NCBI RefSeq assembly: GCF_008195825.1
Contig: NZ_CP043329.1
Location: 2,232,001-2,296,000, forward strand
From: Pedobacter aquae
Lineage (GTDB): Bacteria; Bacteroidota; Bacteroidia; Sphingobacteriales; Sphingobacteriaceae
Length of the DNA: 64,000 nucleotides
Direction of reading: 5' to 3'
Position 1 is the first letter of the stretch. Every line of letters starts with the position of its first letter. The position numbers and the translations under genes are program-made. Positions 9,518-18,874 of the stretch are shown one piece after another. Under the pieces are notes generated by a model, which was given only the letters and a program-made list of their open reading frames with translations, was not told the origin of the DNA and searched no databases.

Positions 9518-10977
9518 TAAGCAAGTAGGTTAAATTGGTCCAACAATATTTTTTTATCATCAAAATCTGTCCTTAGGCCTTTTATTTCTTGATATTTCTC
9601 ATGGCCTTTACCCGCTAATAAAATAATATCACCAGGTTGGGCTAAATGACAAGCAGTTTTTATAGCCTCTCTTCTATCAATAATGGTAAGCACTTTACGC
9701 TGATTTACAGGCGTTACACCAGCTTGCATATCTTTGATGATATCTTCTGGATTTTCTGAACGAGGATTATCTGAAGTAAGAATAACTTTATGACTCCAAT
9801 CGCAAGCTGTTTGCGCCATTACAGGGCGTTTAGTTTTATCTCTATCTCCGCCACAGCCTATGATGGTAATGATAGATTCATTTCCATTTCTGATATTATC
9901 TATGGTAGACAGTACATTTCTTAAAGCATCTGGCGTATGTGCATAATCAACAATACCTACTACTTTATTTGGCGCCACGATATAATCAAACCTACCTTCT
10001 GCACCACTAAGTCTGCTTAAAATGGTTAAGACTTTTATTTTGTCTTGCTCTAACAACATGGCCGTTGCATAAACAGCCAATAAATTATAAGCATTAAAAG
10101 AGCCTACCATTTTCATATAAACCTCATGCCCGTCAATATCTAGATGTAAACCAGAGAATTGATTTTCCATCACTCTAGCTTTAAAATCAGCTAAAGTTTT
10201 TAAAGCATAGCTTTTTTTGTAAGCCTTGGTGTTTTGCAGCATCACCTCACCATTTTTATCATCAATATTGGTAAGCGCAAATGCTGATTTATTTAAGCCA
10301 TCAAAAAATGTCTTCTTTGCTTTTAGGTAATTATCAAAAGTGAGATGAAAATCTAAATGGTCATGAGTGATATTTGTAAAAACAGCCCCAGCAAAGTTTA
10401 ATCCTTCTATACGATGTTGTGCTACCGCATGCGAGCTTACTTCCATAAAGCAATAATCGCAGCCGGCATCAATCATACTATTTATTAAAAATTGTAGCGC
10501 AACTTGGTCTGGTGTAGTATGTGTTGATGGAATAATAGCATCATTTATCTTATTCTCTACCGTAGATATTAACCCTACTTTATAACCTAAATCTCTAAAT
10601 AGCTGATAAAGTAAAGTACAAACTGATGTTTTACCATTCGTACCTGTTACACCAACTAGTTTAAGTTTTGATGATGGATGATCGTAAAAATTAGCAGCTA
10701 TAGTTCCTAAAGCTTTAGCAGAATTTGCTACAACTAAATAGGTAACACCATCTACCACATGTTCTGGTAAGCTTTCTAAAACAACAGCATGAGCTCCTTT
10801 TTCTATAGCTAAGCTGATATAGGCATGCCCATCTGTTAGCGTTCCTTTAATGGCAACAAAAAGTGTTTGGGACGCTACTTTTCTAGAGTCGAAAGCAATT
10901 TGAGCTATTTCAACCTCGGTTGAGCCAATTACTTGCTCTAAAGCAACACCATACAATATGTCTTTTAAAACTGCCAT
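9517..10977 (-). CDS. murE: UDP-MurNAc-L-Ala-D-Glu:meso-diaminopimelate ligase
   Basis: MurE adds the third stem residue in the cytoplasm. The 486-residue protein has the three Mur ligase domains: N-terminal UDP-MurNAc binding (IAFDSRKV), the ATP loop [11 protein letters not shown] and [15 protein letters not shown] in the centre, and a C-terminal domain with [14 protein letters not shown]. The DNPR motif is the established marker for meso-diaminopimelate rather than lysine as substrate, which fits a Gram-negative envelope. The gene overlaps its neighbours by one base at both ends. Confidence 0.97.
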   Translation of the reverse strand: MAVLKDILYGVALEQVIGSTEVEIAQIAFDSRKVASQTLFVAIKGTLTDGHAYISLAIEKGAHAVVLESLPEHVVDGVTYLVVANSAKALGTIAANFYDHPSSKLKLVGVTGTNGKTSVCTLLYQLFRDLGYKVGLISTVENKINDAIIPSTHTTPDQVALQFLINSMIDAGCDYCFMEVSSHAVAQHRIEGLNFAGAVFTNITHDHLDFHLTFDNYLKAKKTFFDGLNKSAFALTNIDDKNGEVMLQNTKAYKKSYALKTLADFKARVMENQFSGLHLDIDGHEVYMKMVGSFNAYNLLAVYATAMLLEQDKIKVLTILSRLSGAEGRFDYIVAPNKVVGIVDYAHTPDALRNVLSTIDNIRNGNESIITIIGCGGDRDKTKRPVMAQTACDWSHKVILTSDNPRSENPEDIIKDMQAGVTPVNQRKVLTIIDRREAIKTACHLAQPGDIILLAGKGHEKYQEIKGLRTDFDDKKILLDQFNLLA

Positions 10978-13082
10978 TATTGTAACTCAATTAAAATTTT
11001 AGTCCCTTTCATGATAGGTGTTCCTACAGCTAAAGATTGTGTTATCACCTCACCACTTCCCTTAACCACTGGCTTTAAGCCCGAATTCCCTAAAACGTAT
11101 AGTGCATCTCTCAAGCCCATTCCAACTACATCTGGCACCACACCACGATTCATCTTTACCTCTTTATAAGTGATACCATTATTGGTATCTATATCATTTT
11201 CTGTAGCCGAAGCGAAATAAGGTTTAATACCAAAAGCGCTATATACTTTTTGTGCAGATTGCTTATGCCCATCTTTTACTTTTGGCAGCCTGGTATTACC
11301 TACCAATTTGGGCGCTTTCATATCAGAATACATCTGTATATCCCCAGCATAAACCATATCAGCAACTTCTCTAAAAATTGGCCCTGCCACATCTGCAGCG
11401 TAGTAAGAACCTTTAGTTGGATTTTGAACAACCACAATCATGGAGTATTTAGGCTTTTCTGCCGGGAAATACCCACAAAAAGATGCTTGATATTGTCTTT
11501 TACCTTTATAGCCTTTAGAACCATCTGCCACTTGTGCTGTACCTGTTTTACCTGCAATTTTATAAAGTGGATTGTTTAAAGCTTTTCCGGTACCATCAAT
11601 CACAACGCCTTCTAACATCACTTTAAGTTTCTCCAAAGTGGCGTCAGAACATATTTTATCATTAACTACCCTAGGTTTAAATTGCTCAACAGTAGACCCC
11701 AATCTTCTAATTTCTTGCACAAACATTGGGCTTATCATTTTACCGTTGTTAGCTACCGCATTATAGAGGGCTAGTATTTCTACCGGAGTCATTTTAAGCT
11801 CATAACCATAAGCCATTTGAGGCAAGGTTAAACCGCTCCATGATTTGCTTTCTGGTGTTTTAATTAAAGGGCTGCCTTCTCCAGGGATTTGTAAACCCAT
11901 TTTTTCACCTAGTTTTAAATCATGAAGTTTACTGGTAAACTCTTCAGGCTCGTCTTTATAGTGGTTATAAATTTGTTTGACAATGGCTACGTTAGATGAA
12001 ACTTCAAAAGCTTGTTTCATGGTTATTACACCATAACCACCTTCGTGAGAATCTTTAATGGTATGACGGTAAACTTTGTATTTACCACCCTCTGTATCAA
12101 TACGGTCGTTTAAATCAAACTTGCCGTCTTCCATAGCAATCATGTAAGACGCTAATTTGAAAGTTGAGCCAGGCTCAGCACTTTGAGCAATGGCATAATT
12201 AAACTTCTCTTTATACTCAAGTTCTTCACCATCTCTGGTGTAATTTGCTATAGCTTTAATTTTTCCTGTTTCTACCTCCATCACTAATACACAGCCAAAA
12301 TCAGCCTCGCTTTTCACCAATTGCTTTTTCAAAGCACTTTGTGCTAGATCTTGCATATTGATATCAATGGTAGAAATAATATCTGCACCATCCTTAGGAG
12401 CAATTTCTGCATCCTCATTAATTGGCATCCACACGCCACCTGCAATTCTTTGTACTAATCTTTTCCCTGTTTCACCATTGATATAATCGCCATAAGCACC
12501 TTCTAAACCTACAGCTGCACCAGCATTTGCATTATAATAGCCTATAGTTCTGGCAGCTAAATCTCTGAAAGGAAAAATTCTTTTATTTTGCTGTACAGCA
12601 ATCATCCCGCCTTTATACCTACCCAAATTAAATATTGGAAACTTCTTTAGCGCTTTTAAATCCTGATAGCTCACGTTTCTCTTAATCAAAAAATAACGTT
12701 GGCGTTCTTCTCTAGCATCACGCAAAAGACGAGCATATTTAAAACCTGGTTTATCTTTAAAATGTGCCGCCAGACGATAAGCCAAAGAGTCTACTTTCTC
12801 ATAAAAAACTTTATCATCTTCTATACCACCTGCCAGTAAATCCATTCTGATTTCATATTCAGGAACCGATGTAGCTAGTAAACTGCCATCTGCCGAATAA
12901 ATATTACCTCTAGCCGCTTCAACCTCTACATATTTGGTACTTAAACTATCGGCCATAGCCCTGTACTTATCGCCTTCTACAACTTGCACATGAACCATTT
13001 TAGCGATTACTGCAAATGCAAACAAAACGATAACCCCGAAAGCTGCGTAAACACGCAGAAGAATGTTAGTTCTTATATTCAT
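10977..13082 (-). CDS. ftsI: Division-specific class B penicillin-binding protein (FtsI/PBP3) with C-terminal PASTA domain
   Basis: FtsI is the septal peptidoglycan transpeptidase that partners FtsW. The 701-residue protein has one N-terminal membrane anchor (about residues 10-30), a dimerisation region starting EAARGNIYSADG, and the acyl-transferase domain with the three serine-transferase motifs: STFK (active serine 306), SSN (362-364) and KTGTAQ (512-517). Residues from about 645 form one PASTA module (VVPDVVGMGLRDAL...), absent from E. coli FtsI. It overlaps ftsL by 17 bp and murE by one base, so it is part of the same operon. Confidence 0.95.
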   Translation of the reverse strand: MNIRTNILLRVYAAFGVIVLFAFAVIAKMVHVQVVEGDKYRAMADSLSTKYVEVEAARGNIYSADGSLLATSVPEYEIRMDLLAGGIEDDKVFYEKVDSLAYRLAAHFKDKPGFKYARLLRDAREERQRYFLIKRNVSYQDLKALKKFPIFNLGRYKGGMIAVQQNKRIFPFRDLAARTIGYYNANAGAAVGLEGAYGDYINGETGKRLVQRIAGGVWMPINEDAEIAPKDGADIISTIDINMQDLAQSALKKQLVKSEADFGCVLVMEVETGKIKAIANYTRDGEELEYKEKFNYAIAQSAEPGSTFKLASYMIAMEDGKFDLNDRIDTEGGKYKVYRHTIKDSHEGGYGVITMKQAFEVSSNVAIVKQIYNHYKDEPEEFTSKLHDLKLGEKMGLQIPGEGSPLIKTPESKSWSGLTLPQMAYGYELKMTPVEILALYNAVANNGKMISPMFVQEIRRLGSTVEQFKPRVVNDKICSDATLEKLKVMLEGVVIDGTGKALNNPLYKIAGKTGTAQVADGSKGYKGKRQYQASFCGYFPAEKPKYSMIVVVQNPTKGSYYAADVAGPIFREVADMVYAGDIQMYSDMKAPKLVGNTRLPKVKDGHKQSAQKVYSAFGIKPYFASATENDIDTNNGITYKEVKMNRGVVPDVVGMGLRDALYVLGNSGLKPVVKGSGEVITQSLAVGTPIMKGTKILIELQ

Positions 13083-13479
13083 CAGGACTAATTTTTATTT
13101 TTATGGGTGGCTCTACAGAAACTTTAAGACCCAAAACGGAATCTACCCTGCTTGCCACTTCTGTTTGTTTACTTTTAAACATAAGGTCAGCTTTAAGCGT
13201 CTTAAAATCCCAACTCAGCTCTTTCACCTCTTTGCTAACCTTATCTATTTTCCTAATATTATTCTCTGCAGTATGCCTGTTTCCTATATAAATCATCCCT
13301 AGAAAAGCCAAAAACACGATAAAGGGAAGCGCTTCTGTAGCACCTTCTTTAGAAACCACACCTTTTGTAAAAAGAGAGATCAAAAAGCTTGGAGCAACCT
13401 CTTTAGGCTCCTCTTTCTGCTTTGGAAGAATTTCTTCCTCTACAGGCTCCGCTTTGGGTTCTCTAATTTTATTTATCAT
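13066..13479 (-). CDS. ftsL: FtsL-like divisome membrane protein
   Basis: This 137-residue protein has an acidic and proline-rich cytoplasmic tail, one membrane segment (about residues 50-66, ALPFIVFLAFLGMIYIG) and a short periplasmic helix with coiled-coil spacing (ENNIRKIDKVSKEVKEL). That is the FtsL layout, and the gene sits between rsmH and ftsI where ftsL is expected. FtsL sequences diverge strongly, so position and topology carry the call. The cytoplasmic tail is longer than in E. coli. It overlaps rsmH by 4 bp and ftsI by 17 bp. Confidence 0.85.
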   Translation of the reverse strand: MINKIREPKAEPVEEEILPKQKEEPKEVAPSFLISLFTKGVVSKEGATEALPFIVFLAFLGMIYIGNRHTAENNIRKIDKVSKEVKELSWDFKTLKADLMFKSKQTEVASRVDSVLGLKVSVEPPIKIKISPDEYKN

Positions 13480-14381
13480 TGTTTTACAGCAATTCTTAAT
13501 CTTGCACTTCTTGCTCTGTTATTTAATTTGATTTCCTCTTCACTTGCCGTAACAGATTTTTTAGTTACCACCCTAAAAGGCTTAATCTCATTCCCAAAAA
13601 AATCTTTTTCAACCTCGCCGCTAAACTTTCCTTTAGCCATAAAGTTCTTCACCAACCTATCTTCTAAAGAGTGATAAGACATTACTACCAACCTGCCACC
13701 TGGCTTTAAAACTTCTGCTGTTTGTTCCAGAAAATCTTTAAGCGCCTCCATTTCTTGGTTAACCTCTATCCTTAGTGCCTGAAAAACCTGTGCTAAATAT
13801 TTATTCTCTTTTCCTCTCGGAATTAATTTATGGATGACCGTTTTTAACTGAGAAATTGTTTCTATCGGAACATTTAACCTTGCTGTAACCATAGTTCTGG
13901 CTAAAGATTTTGCATTTTGTATTTCGCCATAAATGCCAAATATTTTATGCAAATCATCCTCTTCATAAGTATTTACAACTTCTTTTGCGGTTAAACCGGA
14001 TGATTGATCCATACGCATATCCAAATCGCCATCAAAACGGATGGAGAAACCGCGTTCAGGAACATCAAACTGATGAGAAGAAACACCTAAATCGGCCAAA
14101 ATCCCATCAACAGGAATTAAATCATGCGCCCTTAAATTATTCTTTAGAAATCTGAAGTTTTGATCAACAAAAACAAACCTATCATCAGCTATGATATTCT
14201 GTCTAGCATCTTCATCTTGGTCAAAAGCTACCAAAACCCCATCATCACCCAAGTGCTTCATGATTTCTCTTGAATGGCCACCGCCACCAAAAGTTACATC
14301 TACATAAACACCTCCAGCCTGAAGAGCCAAGCCCTCCATACATTCTTTCAACATCACCGGAACATGATAAACGTTATCCAT
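13476..14381 (-). CDS. rsmH: 16S rRNA (cytosine-1402-N4)-methyltransferase
   Basis: RsmH (formerly MraW) methylates N4 of C1402 in the ribosomal P site. The 301-residue product starts YHVPVMLKECMEGL, has the SAM-binding motif DVTFGGGGHS, then DGILADLGVSSHQFD and the C-terminal VMSYHSLEDRLVK, all conserved in the family. It overlaps mraZ by 8 bp and ftsL by 4 bp. Although not a cell-wall enzyme, it is a standard member of the dcw cluster. Confidence 0.97.
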   Translation of the reverse strand: MDNVYHVPVMLKECMEGLALQAGGVYVDVTFGGGGHSREIMKHLGDDGVLVAFDQDEDARQNIIADDRFVFVDQNFRFLKNNLRAHDLIPVDGILADLGVSSHQFDVPERGFSIRFDGDLDMRMDQSSGLTAKEVVNTYEEDDLHKIFGIYGEIQNAKSLARTMVTARLNVPIETISQLKTVIHKLIPRGKENKYLAQVFQALRIEVNQEMEALKDFLEQTAEVLKPGGRLVVMSYHSLEDRLVKNFMAKGKFSGEVEKDFFGNEIKPFRVVTKKSVTASEEEIKLNNRARSARLRIAVKQ

Positions 14382-14835
14382 CTATCCTCCTTCCTTTACC
14401 CATCACCTCTTCGGCAAGGCTTGAGAAATTTTCTGGCTCATCATCCAACTGCGCATCGTAAGCATCTTTAGCCCAAACTTCTATCTTATTAAACTGACAA
14501 GACAAAACCACCTCAGCACCTATACCAGCATACTCTAATAAAGACTTTGGAAGCAAAACCCTTCCAGAAGCATCCAAAGAAAGCTCAGTAGCACCTCTAG
14601 TGAAATAGCGAATAAATTTCCTGTTCTTTTCTTCGTACTGATTTAACTGCGCTAACTCTGCCGTTACCTTATCCCACTCTGCCTTAGAATAAACAACCAA
14701 GTGCTTTTCAAAACCACGGTTTATCACCAAGCCCTCTGCATCTGCCGCAGGCAATTGCTTCTTCAAACCAGAAGGCACCATCAGGCGTCCTTTGGCATCA
14801 AGCTTACAATCAAATTCTCCAATCAGATGAGACAT
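14374..14835 (-). CDS. mraZ: Transcriptional regulator MraZ
   Basis: MraZ is an AbrB-like double-barrel DNA-binding protein that represses the dcw operon by binding direct repeats near its own promoter. The 153-residue product has two SpoVT-AbrB halves, each with the DxxGR pattern: CKLDAKGRLMVPSGL near residues 10-25 and LSLDASGRVLLPKSL near residues 85-100. It is the first gene of the cluster. The start (14835) is about 45 bp downstream of the candidate operator. Confidence 0.95.
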   Translation of the reverse strand: MSHLIGEFDCKLDAKGRLMVPSGLKKQLPAADAEGLVINRGFEKHLVVYSKAEWDKVTAELAQLNQYEEKNRKFIRYFTRGATELSLDASGRVLLPKSLLEYAGIGAEVVLSCQFNKIEVWAKDAYDAQLDDEPENFSSLAEEVMGKGRRIDG

Positions 14836-14868
14836 GCTAAGTGTATATAGTTTTTCTTAATGTAAAAA

Positions 14869-14904
14869 TAAACATAAGTTCCACTTCTTACCACTTTTTA
14901 CCAC
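14869..14904 (-). promoter_or_regulatory. Candidate MraZ operator and mraZ promoter
   Basis: On the minus strand three GTGG units (complement of CCAC at 14881, 14891 and 14901) occur with an exact 10-bp period, two of them as GTGGTAA. Tandem TGGG-type repeats with 10-bp spacing upstream of mraZ are the established MraZ box in other bacteria. Directly downstream is TATGTTTA (14876-14869), one base from the Bacteroidota -7 consensus TAnnTTTG. Binding here would block the promoter, consistent with autorepression. The promoter assignment is inference. Confidence 0.65.
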
Positions 14905-15190
14905 AAAAAGTTTTCAACACATTAGAAAATGCTTAAAACAGGCATTTTTGAAAACAAATTTGCGCTACTACTTGTACAAGCACCTATCTTATCCTCAAAG
15001 AACACCAAAACAAAACCTTGATTATCAAATTTTTAAAATCGTTAAGATTTACTAAGTGGGAGACTTTTTCGATTTTTTGTAGAAAAGTAGAACAAAGTGG
15101 GAGAACTCTTCAGATTTTGGCATCAAAACCTATCCATTTCATCCATAAAATAAACCAGTATAAATAACGTTATGCCACAAAACCTTCTAT
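14905..15190. other. Divergent intergenic region between mraZ and the CAP-domain gene
   Basis: This AT-rich stretch holds no open reading frame that I can support. It contains two identical AAGTGGGAGA decamers at 15054-15063 and 15095-15104 (41 bp apart), the second directly preceded by a related AAGTAGAACA (15085-15094). These resemble MraZ-type TGGGA units but point the opposite way from the mraZ operator. No clear terminator or RNA gene was seen. Confidence 0.5.
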
Positions 15191-15687
15191 ATGTTGACCC
15201 ATATCTTTAAAATAACACTCCTTATTCCTCTTATTCTATCTTGTAGCTTTTCAAAAAACACACTTCCGGCTAAAACAAATACCAGCATTACCAAACCCGC
15301 TGATATAGAAAGCCTAGAACAAGAACTACATCAACTTGTTAATCAAGAGAGAAAAAAGCAGGATTACCCCTTCTAGTTTTTGATCAACAAGTTCAGTTAG
15401 TAGCCAGAGCACATAGCAGAGATATGGCCAAAAGAGATTTCTTCTCGCATATAAACCCTGATAAAGAAAATCCTTTTGATAGGATGAAAAAAGCGGGTAT
15501 TGTATTTAGGGCGGCAGCAGAAAATATCGCTTATGCATCAACTATTAAAGAAATTCATGAAGGCTTAATGAACTCGCCTAAACACAAAGCCAATATTTTA
15601 AACCCTAAATTAGGCAGAATGGGTGTTGGCATTGTAGCCTCCAAATATGGTTTAATGACAACGCAATTATTCAAAAATCTGGAGTAA
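15191..15687 (+). CDS. CAP-domain (SCP/PR1-like) lipoprotein, interrupted by a -1 frameshift
   Basis: The N-terminal part (from ATG 15191) has a signal peptide ending in a plausible lipobox (LILSC, cysteine about residue 18) and begins a CAP domain with LEQELHQLVNQERKK. The frame then stops at 15376. The other frame continues AGLPLLVFDQQVQLVARAHSRDM, then RDFFSHINPD, AAENIAYAS and MNSPKHKANILNPK, which are the usual CAP motifs. One extra A in the A6 run at 15352-15357 joins both into a 165-residue protein. CAP proteins of bacteria are exported and poorly understood; I do not assign an activity. The downstream half is undamaged, as in murD and leuA. Confidence 0.8.
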
Positions 15688-15746
15688 CACAATTAATTAT
15701 TAATTCTGTTTATTACATTTAGCTATTGGCTTAAAATGTAATTTCT

Positions 15747-16769
15747 ATGAAAGTAATTTTATCTATTGATGGTGGAGGCATAAAAGGTATCATACCGGGA
15801 ATGATTTTAGTTAGCTTAGAAGAAAGGCTTAAAAGAAAAACCCATAACCCCGATGCATCTATAGTAGACTATTTTGACTTTTTTGCAGGCACTAGCACTG
15901 GTGGAATATTAACTGGCCTATTACTTTGTCCTTCTGAAGCCGACCCTACAAAACCCAAATTTAGTGCTAAAGAAGCTTTAGACCTCTATATTAAACATGG
16001 CGCAGAAATATTTCAGAATAAAGGCTTTAAAAAGATTTTAGCCCAAATTGGCTGGGTTACCGAGAAATATAATAATGCCGCATGGGAGAAAATTTTAAAA
16101 GATTATTTTGGCGATGTTAAGCTTAGCCAGCTGATAAAGCCTTGCATTATTACTGCCTACAATATAGAATTAAGAAAGGCTCATTTCTTTAGACAAAAAA
16201 CAGCTATAGAAAGGGGTGATAGTAGAGACTTTTATTTAAGAGATGTTTGCAGGGCAACATCTGCAGCGCCAACTTTTTTTAGCGTGGCCGAGATTTATTC
16301 TTTAGCGGGTGTTAGATACCCTTTATTAGATGGAGGTGTTTTTGCAACCAACCCAACTATGAGTGCCTTTGTTGAAATACAAAAAACACCAGAAAAAGAA
16401 ATCCCTAGAAATATTCATATTTTATCTTTAGGCACTGGGGTTTCTAAAAAATCATATGATAGCGATGAGCTAAGCCAAACAAAAGCTTTATTTGTTGTGC
16501 CCGCATTATTAGATATGATGATGAGTGGGGCAAGCGAAACTAGCCATTTTTATATGATGCAGATTTTTTCATTTTTAGGGATATCCAATCAGTACATTAG
16601 GCTAGAGCCAAAAGATTTACAAAGTGTTGATGAAAGAATGGATGCCGCTACACCTAAGAATATTAAAAAGCTTATGGCTTTAGGCGATAGATTAATTAGC
16701 GAAAGAAATTTATTATTAGACCGAATTGTTGATACTTTAATTAATCTTAAAGAAGAAGTAAATCATTAA
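15747..16769 (+). CDS. Patatin-like phospholipase
   Basis: The 340-residue protein has all three patatin landmarks: the oxyanion loop DGGGIKG near residues 8-14, the nucleophile elbow GTSTGG (serine about residue 51) and the catalytic aspartate in LLDGGVFATNP near residue 195. Patatins are serine-aspartate dyad acyl hydrolases acting on phospholipids. There is no signal peptide, so it is probably cytoplasmic. It ends four bases before the convergent pseudouridine synthase gene with no terminator visible. Patatins serve as effectors in some CBASS defence systems (CapV), but no cyclase or other defence gene lies nearby, so a general lipase role is the safer reading. Confidence 0.85.
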   Translation: MKVILSIDGGGIKGIIPGMILVSLEERLKRKTHNPDASIVDYFDFFAGTSTGGILTGLLLCPSEADPTKPKFSAKEALDLYIKHGAEIFQNKGFKKILAQIGWVTEKYNNAAWEKILKDYFGDVKLSQLIKPCIITAYNIELRKAHFFRQKTAIERGDSRDFYLRDVCRATSAAPTFFSVAEIYSLAGVRYPLLDGGVFATNPTMSAFVEIQKTPEKEIPRNIHILSLGTGVSKKSYDSDELSQTKALFVVPALLDMMMSGASETSHFYMMQIFSFLGISNQYIRLEPKDLQSVDERMDAATPKNIKKLMALGDRLISERNLLLDRIVDTLINLKEEVNH

Positions 16770-16773
16770 AAAA

Positions 16774-17490
16774 CTATTTATAAAAGCTTTCAAATTTATC
16801 CCAAAAACCATCCTTTGGCAGAGGAGCGAAAACGTCAATCGGCTCATTTTTAACCGGATGCGTAAATTGTAATCTTCTGGCATGCAAACAAATGCTCTTT
16901 TTACGACTGCCACGTGGGTATCCGTATTTATTATCGCCAACAATGGGACTGCCTAAAGTAGCTAATTGAACTCTTATTTGATGAGGCCTACCCGTAATAG
17001 GATCTACCTCAATAAGGTAATAGCCGTCTAGAAACCCTAATACTTTAAAGTTTAGCTCGGCTCTCTGGCTACCCTTAACTTCTTCATCATAAGCGGTGGT
17101 AATATTCTTTTTAGGATTTTTTACTAACCAGTGAATCAACTTACCTTCCATCTCACGAGGCTTTTGTCTTACCACAGCCCAATAAGTCTTATGCATTTGT
17201 CGCTCTTTAAACATTTTATTGATACGATCTAATGCTTTAGAAGTCTTTGCAAAAAGTATTACCCCGCTCACTGGCCTATCTAAACGATGTACAACACCTA
17301 AAAAAGCACCATTAGGTTTCTGATATTTTTCGGCGATGTATTTTTTCACCATATCATCCAAAGACAAATCTCCGGTATCATCTACCTGAACAATCCAGCC
17401 TGCTTTTTTATAAATCGCAATAAGATGATTATCCTCGTAAAGAACATCTTTATCTGTAACTGTATAATTTAAATCCGGGTATTGAGACAT
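16774..17490 (-). CDS. RluA-family pseudouridine synthase
   Basis: This enzyme isomerises uridine to pseudouridine in rRNA or tRNA. From ATG 17490 it is 238 residues and contains the family motif HRLDRPVSG, with the catalytic aspartate at residue 71, followed by the RluA-type C-terminal RPHQIRVQLATLGSPIVGDNKYG. There is no S4 domain, unlike RluC and RluD. The frame extends back to 17538 but that part reads an intergenic repeat, so the internal start was preferred. The target uridine cannot be told from sequence alone. Confidence 0.9.
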   Translation of the reverse strand: MSQYPDLNYTVTDKDVLYEDNHLIAIYKKAGWIVQVDDTGDLSLDDMVKKYIAEKYQKPNGAFLGVVHRLDRPVSGVILFAKTSKALDRINKMFKERQMHKTYWAVVRQKPREMEGKLIHWLVKNPKKNITTAYDEEVKGSQRAELNFKVLGFLDGYYLIEVDPITGRPHQIRVQLATLGSPIVGDNKYGYPRGSRKKSICLHARRLQFTHPVKNEPIDVFAPLPKDGFWDKFESFYK

Positions 17491-17498
17491 TTTTTTTA

Positions 17499-17613
17499 GA
17501 TATGAGTATTGAGATATGCGTATAGAGACTCTTTGCAATTCCGCAAAATAAAGATATGAGATTTTTAGATTTGAGTATTGAGATGTGCATATGGAGACCT
17601 TGGCAATTCCATT
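17499..17613. repeat. 69-bp-period imperfect duplication upstream of the pseudouridine synthase gene
   Basis: Two similar segments of about 46 bp start at 17499 (GATATGAGTATTGAGATATG) and 17568 (GATTTGAGTATTGAGATGTG) and both end in GCAATTCC. The words TGAGTATTGAG are the same as those in the murG and atpC spacers read on the other strand. No coding potential. Confidence 0.7.
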
Positions 17614-17649
17614 TAATATCGCTAACTTGTATCCATTTTCCTAAAAACT

Positions 17650-17768
<119 letters not shown>

Positions 17769-17775
17769 CAACTAA

Positions 17776-18591
17776 TTAATACTGTTCTTTATCGTTAGGA
17801 AAATCGCCACTTTTAACATCGGATACGTAAGATTTTACAGCGCCATTAATTTCTGTAAATAAATCTAAATATTGTCTTAAAAACCTTGGCGTAAAACCTT
17901 TGGTTAAACCAATCATATCATTAATCACTAACACTTGTCCATCGCAGCTGCCACCTGCACCAATACCAATAGTAGGAATTTGTACACTTTCTGTAACCTC
18001 TTTAGCTAGTGCGGCAGGTATTTTCTCTAAAACAACAGAAAAACAACCTGCATTTTGTAAGGCCAAAATATCTTCTTTAAGTTTTTGAGCTTCGGCTTCT
18101 TCTTTAGCTCTTACTGTATAGGTACCAAATTTATAAATAGATTGAGGTGTTAAACCTAAATGCCCCATTACAGGTATACCAGCGGTTATAATTCTTTGAA
18201 TAGACTCTACAATTTCTGTCCCACCTTCTAATTTCACCGCATGTGCACCAGATTCTTTCATAATCCTGATAGCAGAATTTAAAGCTTCTTTAGAATTACC
18301 TTGGTAAGAACCAAAAGGTAAATCAACCACTACTAAAGCCCTTTTTGTTGCTCTTATCACAGATGCCGCATGATAAATCATTTCATCTAAAGTAATAGGC
18401 AAAGTAGTTTCATGTCCGGCCATCACCATAGAAGCAGAATCTCCAACAAGTATAATATCTACCCCACCTTCATCAACAACTCTTGCCATAGAGAAATCAT
18501 AAGAAGTAAGCATCGCTATCTTCTCACCTCTATTTTTCATTTCCTGTAAAATATGAGTGGTTATTCTCCTGATTTCTTTATGTACAGACAT
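17776..18591 (-). CDS. panB: 3-methyl-2-oxobutanoate hydroxymethyltransferase
   Basis: PanB transfers a one-carbon unit from methylene-tetrahydrofolate to 2-oxoisovalerate, the first committed step of pantothenate and coenzyme A synthesis. The 271-residue TIM-barrel protein has the conserved [39 protein letters not shown] and [10 protein letters not shown] segments. Its substrate is made by the ilv genes encoded later in this window, but panB is not in that operon. No other pan gene is adjacent. Length is typical. Confidence 0.97.
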   Translation of the reverse strand: MSVHKEIRRITTHILQEMKNRGEKIAMLTSYDFSMARVVDEGGVDIILVGDSASMVMAGHETTLPITLDEMIYHAASVIRATKRALVVVDLPFGSYQGNSKEALNSAIRIMKESGAHAVKLEGGTEIVESIQRIITAGIPVMGHLGLTPQSIYKFGTYTVRAKEEAEAQKLKEDILALQNAGCFSVVLEKIPAALAKEVTESVQIPTIGIGAGGSCDGQVLVINDMIGLTKGFTPRFLRQYLDLFTEINGAVKSYVSDVKSGDFPNDKEQY

Positions 18592-18726
18592 TTTTAATAA
18601 TTATATGGTGTTAATTTAATTAAGCTAACAGGCTTCAAAGTTAGAAAAAGGAAAATGTAATGTTTAATATTTTAGGTATTAATATTGATGAACATATTTT
18701 TAATGATAATTATTTTGAGCTTTTAC

Positions 18727-18757
18727 TTTGTCTGTTATGCTATTTTTACTAGTTTTG
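18727..18757 (+). promoter_or_regulatory. Bacteroidota-type promoter for carA
   Basis: TTTG at 18727-18730 and TAGTTTTG at 18750-18757 are separated by exactly 19 bases and match the -33 and -7 consensus TTTG / TAnnTTTG of Bacteroidota. Transcription would start near 18762-18764, about 108 bases before carA. Confidence 0.7.
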
Positions 18758-18766
18758 CACCCCGAG

Positions 18767-18874
18767 ATGAAAAATAAGCAAGCTCTTATTTCTAACATTA
18801 ACATCAAGGAATTTATTCCATCCCATAGCCTTTTTCAATTAAATTTTCATTTAGAGTTTATTAATCACAAATGA
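18767..18874 (+). CDS. Possible upstream ORF in the carA leader (35 codons)
   Basis: An ATG only a few bases after the predicted transcription start opens a 35-codon frame whose TGA overlaps the carA ATG as ATGA. That is the geometry of translational coupling. The peptide (starting MKNKQALISN) has no arginine codons and no recognised motif, so an arginine-sensing leader is not supported. It could be a coupling uORF or simply an open stretch in AT-rich leader DNA. Confidence 0.3.
   Translation: MKNKQALISNINIKEFIPSHSLFQLNFHLEFINHK

Noticed and set aside
11250-11579. 109-codon plus-strand frame inside ftsI
   Set aside because: It is the antisense shadow of a well-supported gene and has a random-looking composition, as do the other frames opposite dcw genes.
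15747-16769. Patatin gene as a CBASS (CapV) defence effector
   Set aside because: No nucleotidyltransferase, Cap2/Cap3 or other defence gene lies nearby.
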